Shown here: piece after piece, positions 1 to 6,836 of the stretch
Numbering within the stretch: the first letter of the stretch is position 1
How the letters are laid out: each line of letters begins with the position of its first letter
From: Candidatus Heimdallarchaeota archaeon AB_125
GTDB taxonomy: Archaea > Asgardarchaeota > Heimdallarchaeia > Heimdallarchaeales > Heimdallarchaeaceae
Direction: 5' to 3'
Length of the DNA: 11,580 nt
NCBI GenBank assembly: GCA_001940755.1
Contig: MEHH01000058.1
Coordinates: forward strand, 1 to 11,580
The notes under the pieces: generated by a model
Database searches by the model: none
Told to the model about the DNA's origin: nothing
The model's input: only the letters and a program-made list of their open reading frames with translations
Translations under genes and position numbers: made by a program

Positions 1-56
1 TATCTTTCCTTTTTCTTATTTTAACAATCGAGTACACTTTGTTTCTATTTATTCTA

Positions 57-89
57 AACAATAAAAAATGAGATATAAGAAGAAAGTTT
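57..89 (-). terminator. Candidate T-rich terminator after the surface-protein gene
   Basis: After the TAA at 90-92 the minus strand has pyrimidine-rich sequence with a run of six T (63-68), like archaeal oligo-U termination. No stem is evident. Positions 1-25 are also T-rich on the plus strand and might end a plus-strand gene lying left of the window. Confidence 0.3.
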
Positions 90-1574
90 TTACTTTTTCT
101 TCTTTAAGTAAATAGCTGCTAGAGCGATTAAACCTGCTATGGTAGTTAGACCGAATGGGAAAGGTACTGGGTTATCTCCAGGTGTCTCTATGGGTATTAA
201 ATCCACAGAGAAAGTGAATGTATATGTATTATCAGAATTATCATAAACAGTCATTAGTATATCATGCTCTCCATATTCCATGAAGAGTAATGTTATCTCA
301 CCAGAATCACCTTCTACAGTGACTAGGTTTCCTTCATCTGTTTCTAAAGATATTTTCCAAACACCACTACCTCCTGTATCATTTGCTGAAACTTGGAAAG
401 TTGCGCTTTTGATTGCTACTTCCACTGGAATTGTTTCTCCAACTGAAGGTTCAACCAAATTACCATCAACCATTACTTCTACTTTACCAGTAGGATCTTC
501 TTGCTCTATTAGAACTAAGAAATACTCAGTAGAAGATAGAGTTTCAGAATAAGCTGTAACAGAGATGTTGTATTCTCCAACACCGGCATAAAGATGATAA
601 ACTTCATCAAATGAAACATTTACCAGAGCTTGAATTCCGGATAAATCATCCCAATCAATTTCCACGAGAGTAATATTTGAGTAAGGTGCAGTTGCTTCAA
701 ATAGTAAACTAAAGTTTAGCAAGTTAACTGTAGAATCTGCAGTCAATTCAACTTCAGGAGATGTATCTTGAATTGTTAAAGTGTGTGCCCAATTTTCATG
801 CAAAATCCTGTTTTCAAGTGTCATGTTATCAAATTGAACTATGAATGCTCTAACTTCAACTTCTGTATCCACATCAAACGAATGTGAAAAAGAAGCAATG
901 AAATAACTTTTATCCATAGATTCAGCTGTCATAGAAACTGTAACATTTTGAAATTCAGTATCATGTTCTGGAGTAACTTCTCGATATCTCAATCCATATG
1001 CTGTGAAATTATAATTAGTCACTGTCAAATTGTATTCTATATCATTGAGTTGTGTATAGACTACATCTGGAACAAGTATTGAAGTAACTCTAGGATCAAT
1101 TGTTATTAGATGTGGAGCTTTGAATTCATTTTCCCATTCACCATATCTTGCGATAAATGATACGAAGTTGGTTGTTATGAAAAATGTATAATTATAATAT
1201 GCAGAACCATCAGATTCTAAATCAGTTCTTTCATTATCATATGTCATAAGGGTTCCAATATCCCAATCAAGACCACTTAAACCATCATCTCCGAATAATA
1301 ATGGAGCTGATAAATTATCTCCGCCTACGTAAGAATACCAGATTGTCACGTTGTTATACAAGTTTGTCTTGTAAATTGCTCCTCTACTTACTGATGGGTT
1401 ATGTGTTATTAGTACAGTAGCATTACCATCTGTTCCTCTAAAAAGCAGTAGAGTTGAATCTAGTGTTGGGAGAGCATCTTGAGGATTGATTTGTTCACTT
1501 TTAGTATTGGTTGTTAAACTCATACTAATTACTAGGGCTAATAGTACCAAAGGTATGACAGTATGTTTTTTCAT
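90..1574 (-). CDS. Secreted, C-terminally anchored cell-surface protein with PKD/Ig-like beta-sandwich domains
   Basis: Role unknown; probably an envelope protein facing outward. I start it at ATG 1574 (494 aa). A GGTGA site sits 7 bases upstream and a clean signal peptide follows (MKKH, then a hydrophobic stretch to about residue 22). The GTG at 1586 lies inside that ribosome site. The exported part is rich in Thr, Ser, Asn and aromatic residues, carries about 13 N-X-S/T sequons and shows repeated beta-strand patterns. Two stretches near residues 290-360 and 390-465 resemble PKD/Ig-like folds (YAGVGEYNISVTAY; YGEHDILMTVYD). The end has a Pro-rich linker, one hydrophobic helix of about 20 residues and a KKKK tail, the layout of archaeal surface anchors. 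There is no catalytic motif. It is probably monocistronic. The export and anchor call is secure; the ligand or function is not recognised. Confidence 0.8.
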   Translation of the reverse strand: MKKHTVIPLVLLALVISMSLTTNTKSEQINPQDALPTLDSTLLLFRGTDGNATVLITHNPSVSRGAIYKTNLYNNVTIWYSYVGGDNLSAPLLFGDDGLSGLDWDIGTLMTYDNERTDLESDGSAYYNYTFFITTNFVSFIARYGEWENEFKAPHLITIDPRVTSILVPDVVYTQLNDIEYNLTVTNYNFTAYGLRYREVTPEHDTEFQNVTVSMTAESMDKSYFIASFSHSFDVDTEVEVRAFIVQFDNMTLENRILHENWAHTLTIQDTSPEVELTADSTVNLLNFSLLFEATAPYSNITLVEIDWDDLSGIQALVNVSFDEVYHLYAGVGEYNISVTAYSETLSSTEYFLVLIEQEDPTGKVEVMVDGNLVEPSVGETIPVEVAIKSATFQVSANDTGGSGVWKISLETDEGNLVTVEGDSGEITLLFMEYGEHDILMTVYDNSDNTYTFTFSVDLIPIETPGDNPVPFPFGLTTIAGLIALAAIYLKKKK

Positions 1575-1582
1575 AAATGAAA

Positions 1583-1588
1583 TCACCG
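1583..1588 (-). promoter_or_regulatory. Shine-Dalgarno site deciding the start of the surface-protein gene
   Basis: On the minus strand GGTGA lies 7 bases before ATG 1574. The GTG at 1586 is part of this site, so the longer reading that adds four residues is unlikely. Confidence 0.6.
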
Positions 1589-1628
1589 ATTATTTTGGCT
1601 TTTCTTATTAGGTTTCGGAAATCATCCG

Positions 1629-1640
1629 CATTTTTAAACT
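1629..1640 (-). promoter_or_regulatory. Candidate TATA box for the surface-protein gene
   Basis: The minus strand reads GTTTAAAAATG here, a TTTAAA-type archaeal TATA element. It predicts transcription starting near 1609 and a leader of about 35 nt that contains the GGTGA site. Spacing and composition fit; there is no experimental support. Confidence 0.4.
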
Positions 1641-1680
1641 TTTTCGAACTTGATTTAATCACAATATTCAAAAATTCGAT

Positions 1681-3036
1681 TCAAAGAAATAGCTTAACTC
1701 TATCTGTTGAAAGATAAGGAGAAAGAATACTGAATGGAGTATTTGTTGGTCTTACAACTTTTCTATCTTTAATAAACAATGGATCTTTTGACAAAATCTC
1801 AAACATATTCCCTATAACATCGAAGGTTGGTAGAGCTCCACTAATTGATCCATTTTCAATTCTATAAGCATCATTTGCTGATATTTTGAAAGTTCCTGAA
1901 TGATGATCAGCTGTCATATAACCTTGTGTTGAGTTGATTAATATACATTCTTTTGTTTCCTCAAGTATGTTCTCAAGCGGTATTGTACCCTCACTAATAA
2001 GTAGATTTGATGGATAAATCTCAGGATAAGCTTGAAAGTTTCTTGGAAACGCTTCAAACATTTTTACTCTGAATGAATTTCCTGTTCTTTCAGACTGAAC
2101 ATTCGAAGATTGAATACTATTTAGTGCAGTTTGGAATATTCCATTCCTTATGACTATTGTTCTGGATTGACTAATCCCCTCATCATCAAATGCTGTCGAG
2201 TTTGGTAGTCCTGGAACAGTTCCATCATCAATAAGATTGAAATCAGCTGAAAAATCTTGATCAGCTAATTTACTTGAAATTCCAGTTCTTAAATGAGGAA
2301 TTATTGTAAAAGAAAAAATCTGAGATAGAGCCATTGGAGAAAAAATCACTGGTACTTCAGGATTAATTGCTTTTTCATCTAGTGTTGATCTTTGAATAGT
2401 TTCTTGCACTAAATCTTCAACAATACTAGATACAGAGGTAGGTATTTGTCGACTTGTCAGATGTTTCTCAGAACTGGAAATCAAATTAAAACCGTGGTAA
2501 ATAGCTCTTAAATCAATGTCGCTCCAAGTACTCTTTTCGAATGCAATTGATTGAGTAGAGTTAGCTATAATCTTTCTCTCTAAGGAGAATCTAATTGAGC
2601 CATCTAAAATGATATCCTTAATCTTATTTTCAAGATCACTCATCGAATAGGACAAAGAATAGATTTCTTCTTCAGTCATTGCAGCTATTCTTTTATCATA
2701 AATATTATCAATTTCATCTTGTGATTTCTTAATTTCTGGAAATTCAAATTTAGGAGAATCTATAGGAAATGAAACAATTGTTTTTATCCTCTCTATATCA
2801 GTCAAAACTGACTTGAGTGGGAAACATGCAAAATATAGTTGGTTGTCACTGAAGAATCGAATGGCACACCCTTCTCTATTAATTGACTGAAAGACTTTTG
2901 GAGTTCTAAACTCATTTCCTCCCATCATATGTGAAAGTGATTGAACATATACTTCAGCTTCCTTGAAATTGAAATTTTGTTCAAGTTTAAGCAGTACTTT
3001 TATGCTTAAATCCTTCAGTTCCTCATCTGTATACAT
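1681..3036 (-). CDS. pmbA: TldE/PmbA-family protein (non-catalytic partner of TldD)
   Basis: A 451-aa cytosolic protein of the TldD/PmbA family. In the characterised bacterial pair, TldE (PmbA) forms a heterodimer with the zinc protease TldD, and the complex cuts unfolded or modified peptides such as microcin B17 precursor and CcdA antitoxin. The length fits, and the N-terminal LGxxxAEVY-like strand (FNFKEAEVYVQS) and a Gly-rich C-terminal half fit the family. It has no HExxxH zinc motif, as expected for TldE. The start is firm: ATG 3036 shares one base with the tldD stop (TAATG), and a strong AGAGGTGAG ribosome site lies about 10 bases upstream within tldD. The two genes are therefore almost certainly co-translated. 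The archaeal substrate is unknown. The sequence is quite divergent, so the symbol is by family position. Confidence 0.78.
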   Translation of the reverse strand: MYTDEELKDLSIKVLLKLEQNFNFKEAEVYVQSLSHMMGGNEFRTPKVFQSINREGCAIRFFSDNQLYFACFPLKSVLTDIERIKTIVSFPIDSPKFEFPEIKKSQDEIDNIYDKRIAAMTEEEIYSLSYSMSDLENKIKDIILDGSIRFSLERKIIANSTQSIAFEKSTWSDIDLRAIYHGFNLISSSEKHLTSRQIPTSVSSIVEDLVQETIQRSTLDEKAINPEVPVIFSPMALSQIFSFTIIPHLRTGISSKLADQDFSADFNLIDDGTVPGLPNSTAFDDEGISQSRTIVIRNGIFQTALNSIQSSNVQSERTGNSFRVKMFEAFPRNFQAYPEIYPSNLLISEGTIPLENILEETKECILINSTQGYMTADHHSGTFKISANDAYRIENGSISGALPTFDVIGNMFEILSKDPLFIKDRKVVRPTNTPFSILSPYLSTDRVKLFL

Positions 3037-4403
3037 TAGCTTATTCTCACCTCTGAAATTGTTATTTTCGGTCCTATAGAACCTACAAAAACTCGTTGAT
3101 TATTCTTTACACAGCTACCTGGTTGTGCTATTATTTTATCGCTTATCATTCCTATTTTTGAAAGAGTATCTAACATACTTCCACTAATCTGAAATTGTAA
3201 GATGTAATCACCAAGCTCTCCATTTTGAATTTCTCTTCCATATTGAGCATCTAAGTTATATTCTCCTGTTTGAGGTTCTGAAGAACCACCTAATCCATCC
3301 CCTATATAGAGACCATTCTTTACATCTTCGAATAACTCTTCTTCAGAGAAATCCTGTGGTTCAAAGAAAAAGTTGCTCATTCTCACTTGAGGGAGAAATT
3401 CAAAATTGCTTGCCCTGTAATTTGAAGAAGATTCTGTTCCCATAGCAGCAGCAGATAACCTACTGTGGAGGAAATCTGTAAGTATCCCTTCATCAACTAG
3501 AAGGTTCCCCCTTCCTTTAACTCCTTCAGAATCGTACTCATAATACCCTAAAGATTCAATATATGGATCATCTATGACACTAACAACAGTAGGTGCAATT
3601 TTCATACCAAGAAGACCACTGCTAAAGGAACGACCTGAGAGAACATTGTCTGCTTCTAAGGAATGACCAAAAACTTCATGGTTTAATGTCCAAGCCATAT
3701 CCTCACTAAGAACAGAATTATGCATTCCTTGATTCACACTTTTAGCATTTGGTAAATTATTAATTACTTCAATAAAATCTAAGGTTTCTTCCATTTTATC
3801 AAAAGGAAGAATTTCAATCCCACCCATTCCCCCATAAGATTTATAATATTTTATTTGATTCCCATTCTTTGATAATCTTCCAGTTAAGGTAAGTATCACA
3901 TAAGGATATTCTTGATATATCCTTGTTCCTTCAGAATGACCAAAATTTTCAGACCATTTTATTAGTTGTATATCTGTTTCAATATTGCAATCCACCTTTA
4001 GAAATTCGTTGATGAACTGGTCTAGATCTTTAATTTTTTGCTCAAATTCCTCATTTGCTAAGTTTGTCCAGTCAATTTTTGGTTTCTTTGTAACTGAAGA
4101 ATCAGTAACAGGAGCATCAGCTAGTTCTGATATACCTTTTTTCCAATTTGTTAGTAATTTCGATACACTAATTGCTTTCTTAATTTCTTTTTCTGCAAAA
4201 GAGCTACTAGGTGTTGAAGTGAAGGTTACTATACCTTCAGAGAGCATCCTGATTCCATAACCTGAATTGATGCAGTTACTCTCATTCACAATTTTACCAT
4301 CTTGTGCAATTATATTCTTATTAACTACTCTACCATAACGTATGTCAGTATAAGATGCACCTTGCTTTATAGCTGTTTCAATTAGTGAATCAAGTGTTTC
4401 GAT
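3036..4403 (-). CDS. tldD: TldD-family zinc metalloprotease with an apparent ATC start codon
   Basis: Catalytic subunit of a TldD/TldE peptidase. The HExxxH zinc motif (HEVFGH, codons at about 3678-3661) and the C-terminal third ligand Cys in PGSC (about 3113) are both present. The surrounding LEADNVLSGR and Gly-rich segments match the family. The first ordinary start in this frame is GTG 4289 (417 aa), but reading upstream gives 38 more codons that continue the conserved N-terminal domain (ETLDSLIETAIKQGASYTDI, then a strand and DGKIV). The frame is closed by TAA at 4409-4407. The best-placed initiator is ATC 4403, six bases after AGGGTG, giving 455 aa, the usual family length. There is no ATG, GTG or TTG between 4403 and 4289. 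Either ATC is used, or the start codon was lost or misread and only a shortened protein is made. It is followed by tldE in the same operon. Confidence 0.82.
   Translation of the reverse strand: METLDSLIETAIKQGASYTDIRYGRVVNKNIIAQDGKIVNESNCINSGYGIRMLSEGIVTFTSTPSSSFAEKEIKKAISVSKLLTNWKKGISELADAPVTDSSVTKKPKIDWTNLANEEFEQKIKDLDQFINEFLKVDCNIETDIQLIKWSENFGHSEGTRIYQEYPYVILTLTGRLSKNGNQIKYYKSYGGMGGIEILPFDKMEETLDFIEVINNLPNAKSVNQGMHNSVLSEDMAWTLNHEVFGHSLEADNVLSGRSFSSGLLGMKIAPTVVSVIDDPYIESLGYYEYDSEGVKGRGNLLVDEGILTDFLHSRLSAAAMGTESSSNYRASNFEFLPQVRMSNFFFEPQDFSEEELFEDVKNGLYIGDGLGGSSEPQTGEYNLDAQYGREIQNGELGDYILQFQISGSMLDTLSKIGMISDKIIAQPGSCVKNNQRVFVGSIGPKITISEVRIS
3046..3054 (-). promoter_or_regulatory. Strong Shine-Dalgarno site for the tldE/pmbA gene
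   Basis: The minus strand reads AGAGGTGAG inside the last codons of tldD, about 10 bases before ATG 3036. It supports translational coupling of the pair. Confidence 0.6.
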
Positions 4404-4409
4404 TAGTTA

Positions 4410-4415
4410 CACCCT
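4410..4415 (-). promoter_or_regulatory. Shine-Dalgarno-like AGGGTG before the presumed tldD start
   Basis: The minus strand AGGGTG ends six bases before ATC 4403. The GTG within it is in frame but followed at once by TAA (4409-4407), so it is not a usable start for TldD. Confidence 0.45.
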
Positions 4416-4436
4416 AATGCCAATTCTTAACTTTAA

Positions 4437-4446
4437 CATATATATA
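4437..4446 (-). promoter_or_regulatory. TATA box for the tldD-tldE operon
   Basis: The minus strand reads TATATATATG. Transcription would begin near 4416, giving a leader of only about a dozen bases that includes AGGGTG. The box lies back to back with the mtnX-like promoter. Confidence 0.5.
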
Positions 4447-4473
4447 GCTAACCAAATTAGCATGTTTTGCTAA
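4447..4473. promoter_or_regulatory. Candidate operator: three alternating GCTAA/TTAGC half-sites between divergent promoters
   Basis: GCTAA (4447-4451), TTAGC (4457-4461) and GCTAA (4469-4473) form two overlapping inverted repeats. The right one extends to TTAGCA-N5-TGCTAA. The left half-site touches the tldD TATA box and the right one overlaps the TATA box of the phosphatase gene, so a dimeric repressor here could control both. No regulator gene is adjacent. The repeat is seen directly; operator function is inferred. Confidence 0.4.
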
Positions 4474-4478
4474 ATATA
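4471..4478 (+). promoter_or_regulatory. TATA box for the MtnX-like phosphatase gene
   Basis: TAAATATA centred about 40 bp before ATG 4514 predicts transcription from about 4500 and a leader of about 13 nt without a clear ribosome site. Confidence 0.5.
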
Positions 4479-4513
4479 GGAAGATTTTTCTTATCTTTTT
4501 AGAAATTAACCTA

Positions 4514-5170
4514 ATGAACTTAGCTATATGTTGTGACTTTGATGGAACAATTACTTTAACAGATACAGGAAAGGAATTACTAAACTCATTAACAGACAAG
4601 GACTGGCAAGCTATTGATCAACTTGTTATCAATGGAGAAATAGGAACTAGAGCTGCTTTGATTGAACAATGGGGAATGATAGAATATACTACAATGGATG
4701 AAATATTTTCAATTGTGGATAATATCAAGATTGATCCTACATTCATTGATTTCTACAGCTGGATTGAAAAGAACAACATTTACTTCATTATACTTTCTGA
4801 TGGTTTTAAGACATATATCAAGAGAATTTTGGGAAAAAACAATATTGATTCATCTGATCTTGAAATTAAGTCGAATGATATGGAACTGATTAACAATAGA
4901 ATTAGTTTGAAGTTCTTCACAGAAAGCTGCGAACATGATTGCGCAAATTGCAAATATTCTCATGTTCTAAAAATTCAAGAGAATTTTGATAAAATAATTT
5001 ACATAGGTGATGGTCTCTCTGATATCTTACCAGCTGAAAAGCTTGCAGATCATATATTTGCTAGAACTAATGAGGATTTAGCATTGAAACTAAAAACAGA
5101 TTCTCGATTGATAGAATTTTCAAATTTTACAGAAATCCAAAGATATCTTGAAGATTTATTAGATAACTAG
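4514..5170 (+). CDS. HAD-superfamily phosphatase, MtnX/SerB-like (subfamily IB)
   Basis: A 218-aa cytosolic phosphohydrolase. HAD motif I is DFDGT (nucleophile Asp8, acid/base Asp10), motif II is SDG (95-97), Lys147 is a plausible motif III lysine, and motif IV is GDGLSD (165-170). Residues 139-147 hold a Cys-rich insert (C139, C143, C146 just before K147) like that of MtnX-type enzymes, which dephosphorylate 2-hydroxy-3-keto-5-methylthiopentenyl-1-phosphate in methionine salvage. Phosphoserine phosphatase-like activity is the main alternative, and no other methionine-salvage gene is in the window. The start ATG 4514 precedes motif I by only a few residues, as is usual. It is transcribed divergently from tldD-tldE, possibly under shared control. 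Its TAG lies two bases from the stop of the convergent hydrolase gene. The family call is firm; the substrate is uncertain. Confidence 0.82.
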   Translation: MNLAICCDFDGTITLTDTGKELLNSLTDKDWQAIDQLVINGEIGTRAALIEQWGMIEYTTMDEIFSIVDNIKIDPTFIDFYSWIEKNNIYFIILSDGFKTYIKRILGKNNIDSSDLEIKSNDMELINNRISLKFFTESCEHDCANCKYSHVLKIQENFDKIIYIGDGLSDILPAEKLADHIFARTNEDLALKLKTDSRLIEFSNFTEIQRYLEDLLDN

Positions 5171-5172
5171 TA

Positions 5173-5439
5173 TTATTCAAAATCTTCTATTGAGATAAAT
5201 GGATTTCCTACCTTCTCCTCACCAATTGTTGTTGCTGGTCCATGGCCTGGATAAACTTTCGTTTCATCTGGCAGATCATATAATCTTCTTATTGATTTCA
5301 GTAAAAGCCCATATTTTCCACCTGGTAAATCTGTTCTTCCTATTCCACTTTTGAAAAGGACATCTCCTGAAAACAAATATCCATCAGAATAATAACAAAG
5401 GCTTCCTTGTGTATGCCCGGGAGACAAAATAGTTTTCAA
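5173..5439 (-). CDS. Metallo-beta-lactamase-fold hydrolase, C-terminal part (possible restart at TTG)
   Basis: The remaining 88 residues of the same MBL-fold hydrolase. They begin at TTG 5439, which directly follows the TAA of the first part with no gap or frame change. The part supplies the other metal ligands: PGHTQGS (H9), FSGDVLF (D26) and VYPGHGP (H66), plus the RTDLPGG loop typical of glyoxalase II-like proteins. No GGTGA ribosome site precedes the TTG, so separate synthesis would need reinitiation after the TAA. Otherwise this is the untranslated remnant of a broken gene. All recognisable motifs are intact, so any inactivation is recent. The stop (TAA 5175-5173) faces the TAG of the MtnX-like gene across two bases. 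Confidence 0.7.
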   Translation of the reverse strand: MKTILSPGHTQGSLCYYSDGYLFSGDVLFKSGIGRTDLPGGKYGLLLKSIRRLYDLPDETKVYPGHGPATTIGEEKVGNPFISIEDFE

Positions 5440-5817
5440 TTATATATTTCCAATGATGAATTTTTCTCCATCTTTTGCATAGATATTGCATTCTCCAAGC
5501 GATTTTGGTTTGAAACCGAACATTCTACCGAAAGGTCCTAAACTACGGAGAGTTTTTTCTTCAGTTTTGTGATAGACTAATTTTGCATCTGGAAAAACTT
5601 CTCTTATTTCACCTACTTCTAGAACATGATCAAAATGCAAGTGAGTACAAAAAATATATTTGACTTCTAATTTCTCCTGTTCAATGATATCTAGAAGTTC
5701 TTTTATCTCTCCCCCAACATCAAATAACGCAGCTTCTTTTTTATCTTCATCATAAAGAAGGTAACAATTAGTTTTAATCGGTCCAGTTTCTTTGGATACA
5801 ATCTTAAAATCAGCCAT
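5440..5817 (-). CDS. Metallo-beta-lactamase-fold hydrolase, N-terminal part (gene divided by in-frame TAA)
   Basis: First 125 residues of a glyoxalase II-like MBL-fold hydrolase, an enzyme class that uses a dinuclear metal site for thioester or similar hydrolysis in the cytosol. It carries NCYLLYD, FDVGG and the metal motif THLHFDH (H59, H61, D63, H64). The remaining ligands are encoded just downstream in the same frame. The frame stops at TAA 5442-5440 after FIIGNI. Replacing TAA with any residue gives a smooth 214-residue protein of normal family length, so this is one gene with a single nonsense codon and no indel. This part alone lacks three metal ligands and is unlikely to be active unless it assembles with the other part. 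Start ATG 5817 lies about 25 bp from a TATA element, which suggests a leaderless message. Confidence 0.82.
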   Translation of the reverse strand: MADFKIVSKETGPIKTNCYLLYDEDKKEAALFDVGGEIKELLDIIEQEKLEVKYIFCTHLHFDHVLEVGEIREVFPDAKLVYHKTEEKTLRSLGPFGRMFGFKPKSLGECNIYAKDGEKFIIGNI

Positions 5818-5837
5818 ATTTTGCTTATTTTCCTCTC

Positions 5838-5846
5838 GTTTTTAAG
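5838..5846 (-). promoter_or_regulatory. TATA box for the MBL-fold hydrolase gene
   Basis: The minus strand reads CTTAAAAAC, centred about 25 bp before ATG 5817. This spacing predicts transcription starting at or within a few bases of the start codon. Confidence 0.45.
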
Positions 5847-5853
5847 CCCTTCG

Positions 5854-5877
5854 TATTAAAATGATAGCTTTTTTAAT
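5854..5877 (+). promoter_or_regulatory. Candidate promoter region of the HEAT-repeat gene, with an AT-rich inverted repeat
   Basis: TATTAAAA (5854-5861) and TTTTTTAAT (5869-5877) are both possible TATA elements for the plus-strand gene. ATTAAAA (5855-5861) and TTTTAAT (5871-5877) are perfect inverted arms of 7 bp with a 9-bp spacer. AT-rich repeats of this size arise easily by chance. Confidence 0.3.
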
Positions 5878-5905
5878 CACCAAGTTATTTGTTTCATGAA
5901 GCACA

Positions 5906-6796
5906 TTGACCTCACCTAATCTAGATTCTGAAGAAGAGGAAATAGAGATTCTAATAGAAGAACTAGAGGATGATTCAGATGATTTTTTCAAATCTACTGA
6001 TCATAAAAAGCAAGATTTGGATATTAAGGAGACAAATATCTCTGATTCTTATGAAACTATTGAATTAGTAGAAACACAATCTGAGGAAATCCAAGAGGAT
6101 GAAATTCTTAAAATCACATCATCACAAGAAATTGAAGAGATTATATTCGATTATAATACTACAAGTAAAAACAAGGATAGAACTAAGATAATTGATAAGA
6201 TTGCAACATTTCTTCCGAATAATGTTTTGGAAGAACTTCTAAAAGAAATAGCTTTTCAAGATTCTTATACTCTGTGCAGAGCTAAAGCAGTATCATTATT
6301 AGGTGATAAAGCTGATACACCAGAAATTAAGAGATTATTGATTCAGAAACTAGATGATAGTTCTCCAAAAGTAAGACTGTGGACAGTTTGGAGTTTGAGA
6401 ACTATAGTTTACGATCCAGAAGTCTATGAAGCTTTAATTAAGAAAATCAAATATTTTGAAAAATCTAAAAGAGTAAACTTATGGATAATTCGCTCATTAA
6501 GTGATCAAATTGATGATAAGACTATTCAAGATACTTTTATTCATTTACTCAAGCAAAAGCCTGATAATGAAACTAGAAAGCTTCTCCTTTTCTATCTGCT
6601 ACAAAAATCAAATGATGAGGATATGGCTACTGAATTGTCATTTTACATGTTAAAAGAAGTAAATAGAGAGATAAGAAAAGAAATAGTAAAAAAACTAGTA
6701 TTACTTGATTTTGAGGACGTTAGATACTCCTTAGAGAAACTTTACAAAAAAGAGAGAGATGAAGAGATAAAGGATCTCATTTACCCCACTTCATAA
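5906..6796 (+). CDS. HEAT-repeat protein with a long acidic N-terminal tail
   Basis: A 296-aa soluble protein, probably a protein-protein interaction scaffold. Residues 1-95 are highly acidic and look disordered (runs of Glu and Asp, LDSEEEEIEILIEELEDDSDD). Residues from about 100 to the end form paired helices of the HEAT/PBS-lyase type, with recurrent alternation such as CRAKAVSLLGD, VRLWTVWSLR, VNLWIIRSLSD and IRKEIVKKLVLL, perhaps five repeats. There is no enzyme motif. The start is TTG 5906, since no ATG or GTG lies in frame after the upstream TGA (5897-5899). The ATG at 5896 is in another frame and ends after seven codons. No good ribosome site is visible, so the exact N-terminus is uncertain. 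It sits 40 bp before an MFS gene on the same strand, possibly co-transcribed. The partner is unknown. Confidence 0.75.
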   Translation: MTSPNLDSEEEEIEILIEELEDDSDDFFKSTDHKKQDLDIKETNISDSYETIELVETQSEEIQEDEILKITSSQEIEEIIFDYNTTSKNKDRTKIIDKIATFLPNNVLEELLKEIAFQDSYTLCRAKAVSLLGDKADTPEIKRLLIQKLDDSSPKVRLWTVWSLRTIVYDPEVYEALIKKIKYFEKSKRVNLWIIRSLSDQIDDKTIQDTFIHLLKQKPDNETRKLLLFYLLQKSNDEDMATELSFYMLKEVNREIRKEIVKKLVLLDFEDVRYSLEKLYKKERDEEIKDLIYPTS

Positions 6797-6810
6797 CAGA
6801 AAGTTTTTCT

Positions 6811-6820
6811 ATTAATTTTA
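6811..6820 (+). promoter_or_regulatory. Candidate TATA box / T-rich region before the MFS gene
   Basis: ATTAATTTTA is centred about 22 bp before ATG 6837, a spacing that fits a leaderless transcript. The preceding TTTTTCT could also end the HEAT-repeat transcript. Confidence 0.3.
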
Positions 6821-6836
6821 TTCCCGAAAACTATAC

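Noticed and set aside
280..552. Plus-strand 90-codon frame inside the surface-protein gene
   Set aside because: It lies wholly antisense to a gene with a clear signal peptide and anchor and shows only shadow-like composition.
4407..4412. GTG 4412 as the tldD start with TAA as a nonsense second codon
   Set aside because: Possible, because it sits at leaderless distance from the TATA box, but the GTG is part of the AGGGTG ribosome-site-like element and ATC 4403 is better spaced. Kept only as an alternative.
4414..4599. Minus-strand 61-codon frame over the divergent promoter and the phosphatase start
   Set aside because: It is antisense to conserved HAD motif I codons, covers both TATA boxes and has no recognisable protein character.
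5173..5817. Frameshift or programmed ribosomal frameshifting as the cause of the split hydrolase and AOR genes
   Set aside because: In both genes the two parts are in the same frame with homology continuing directly across the stop; no base is gained or lost.
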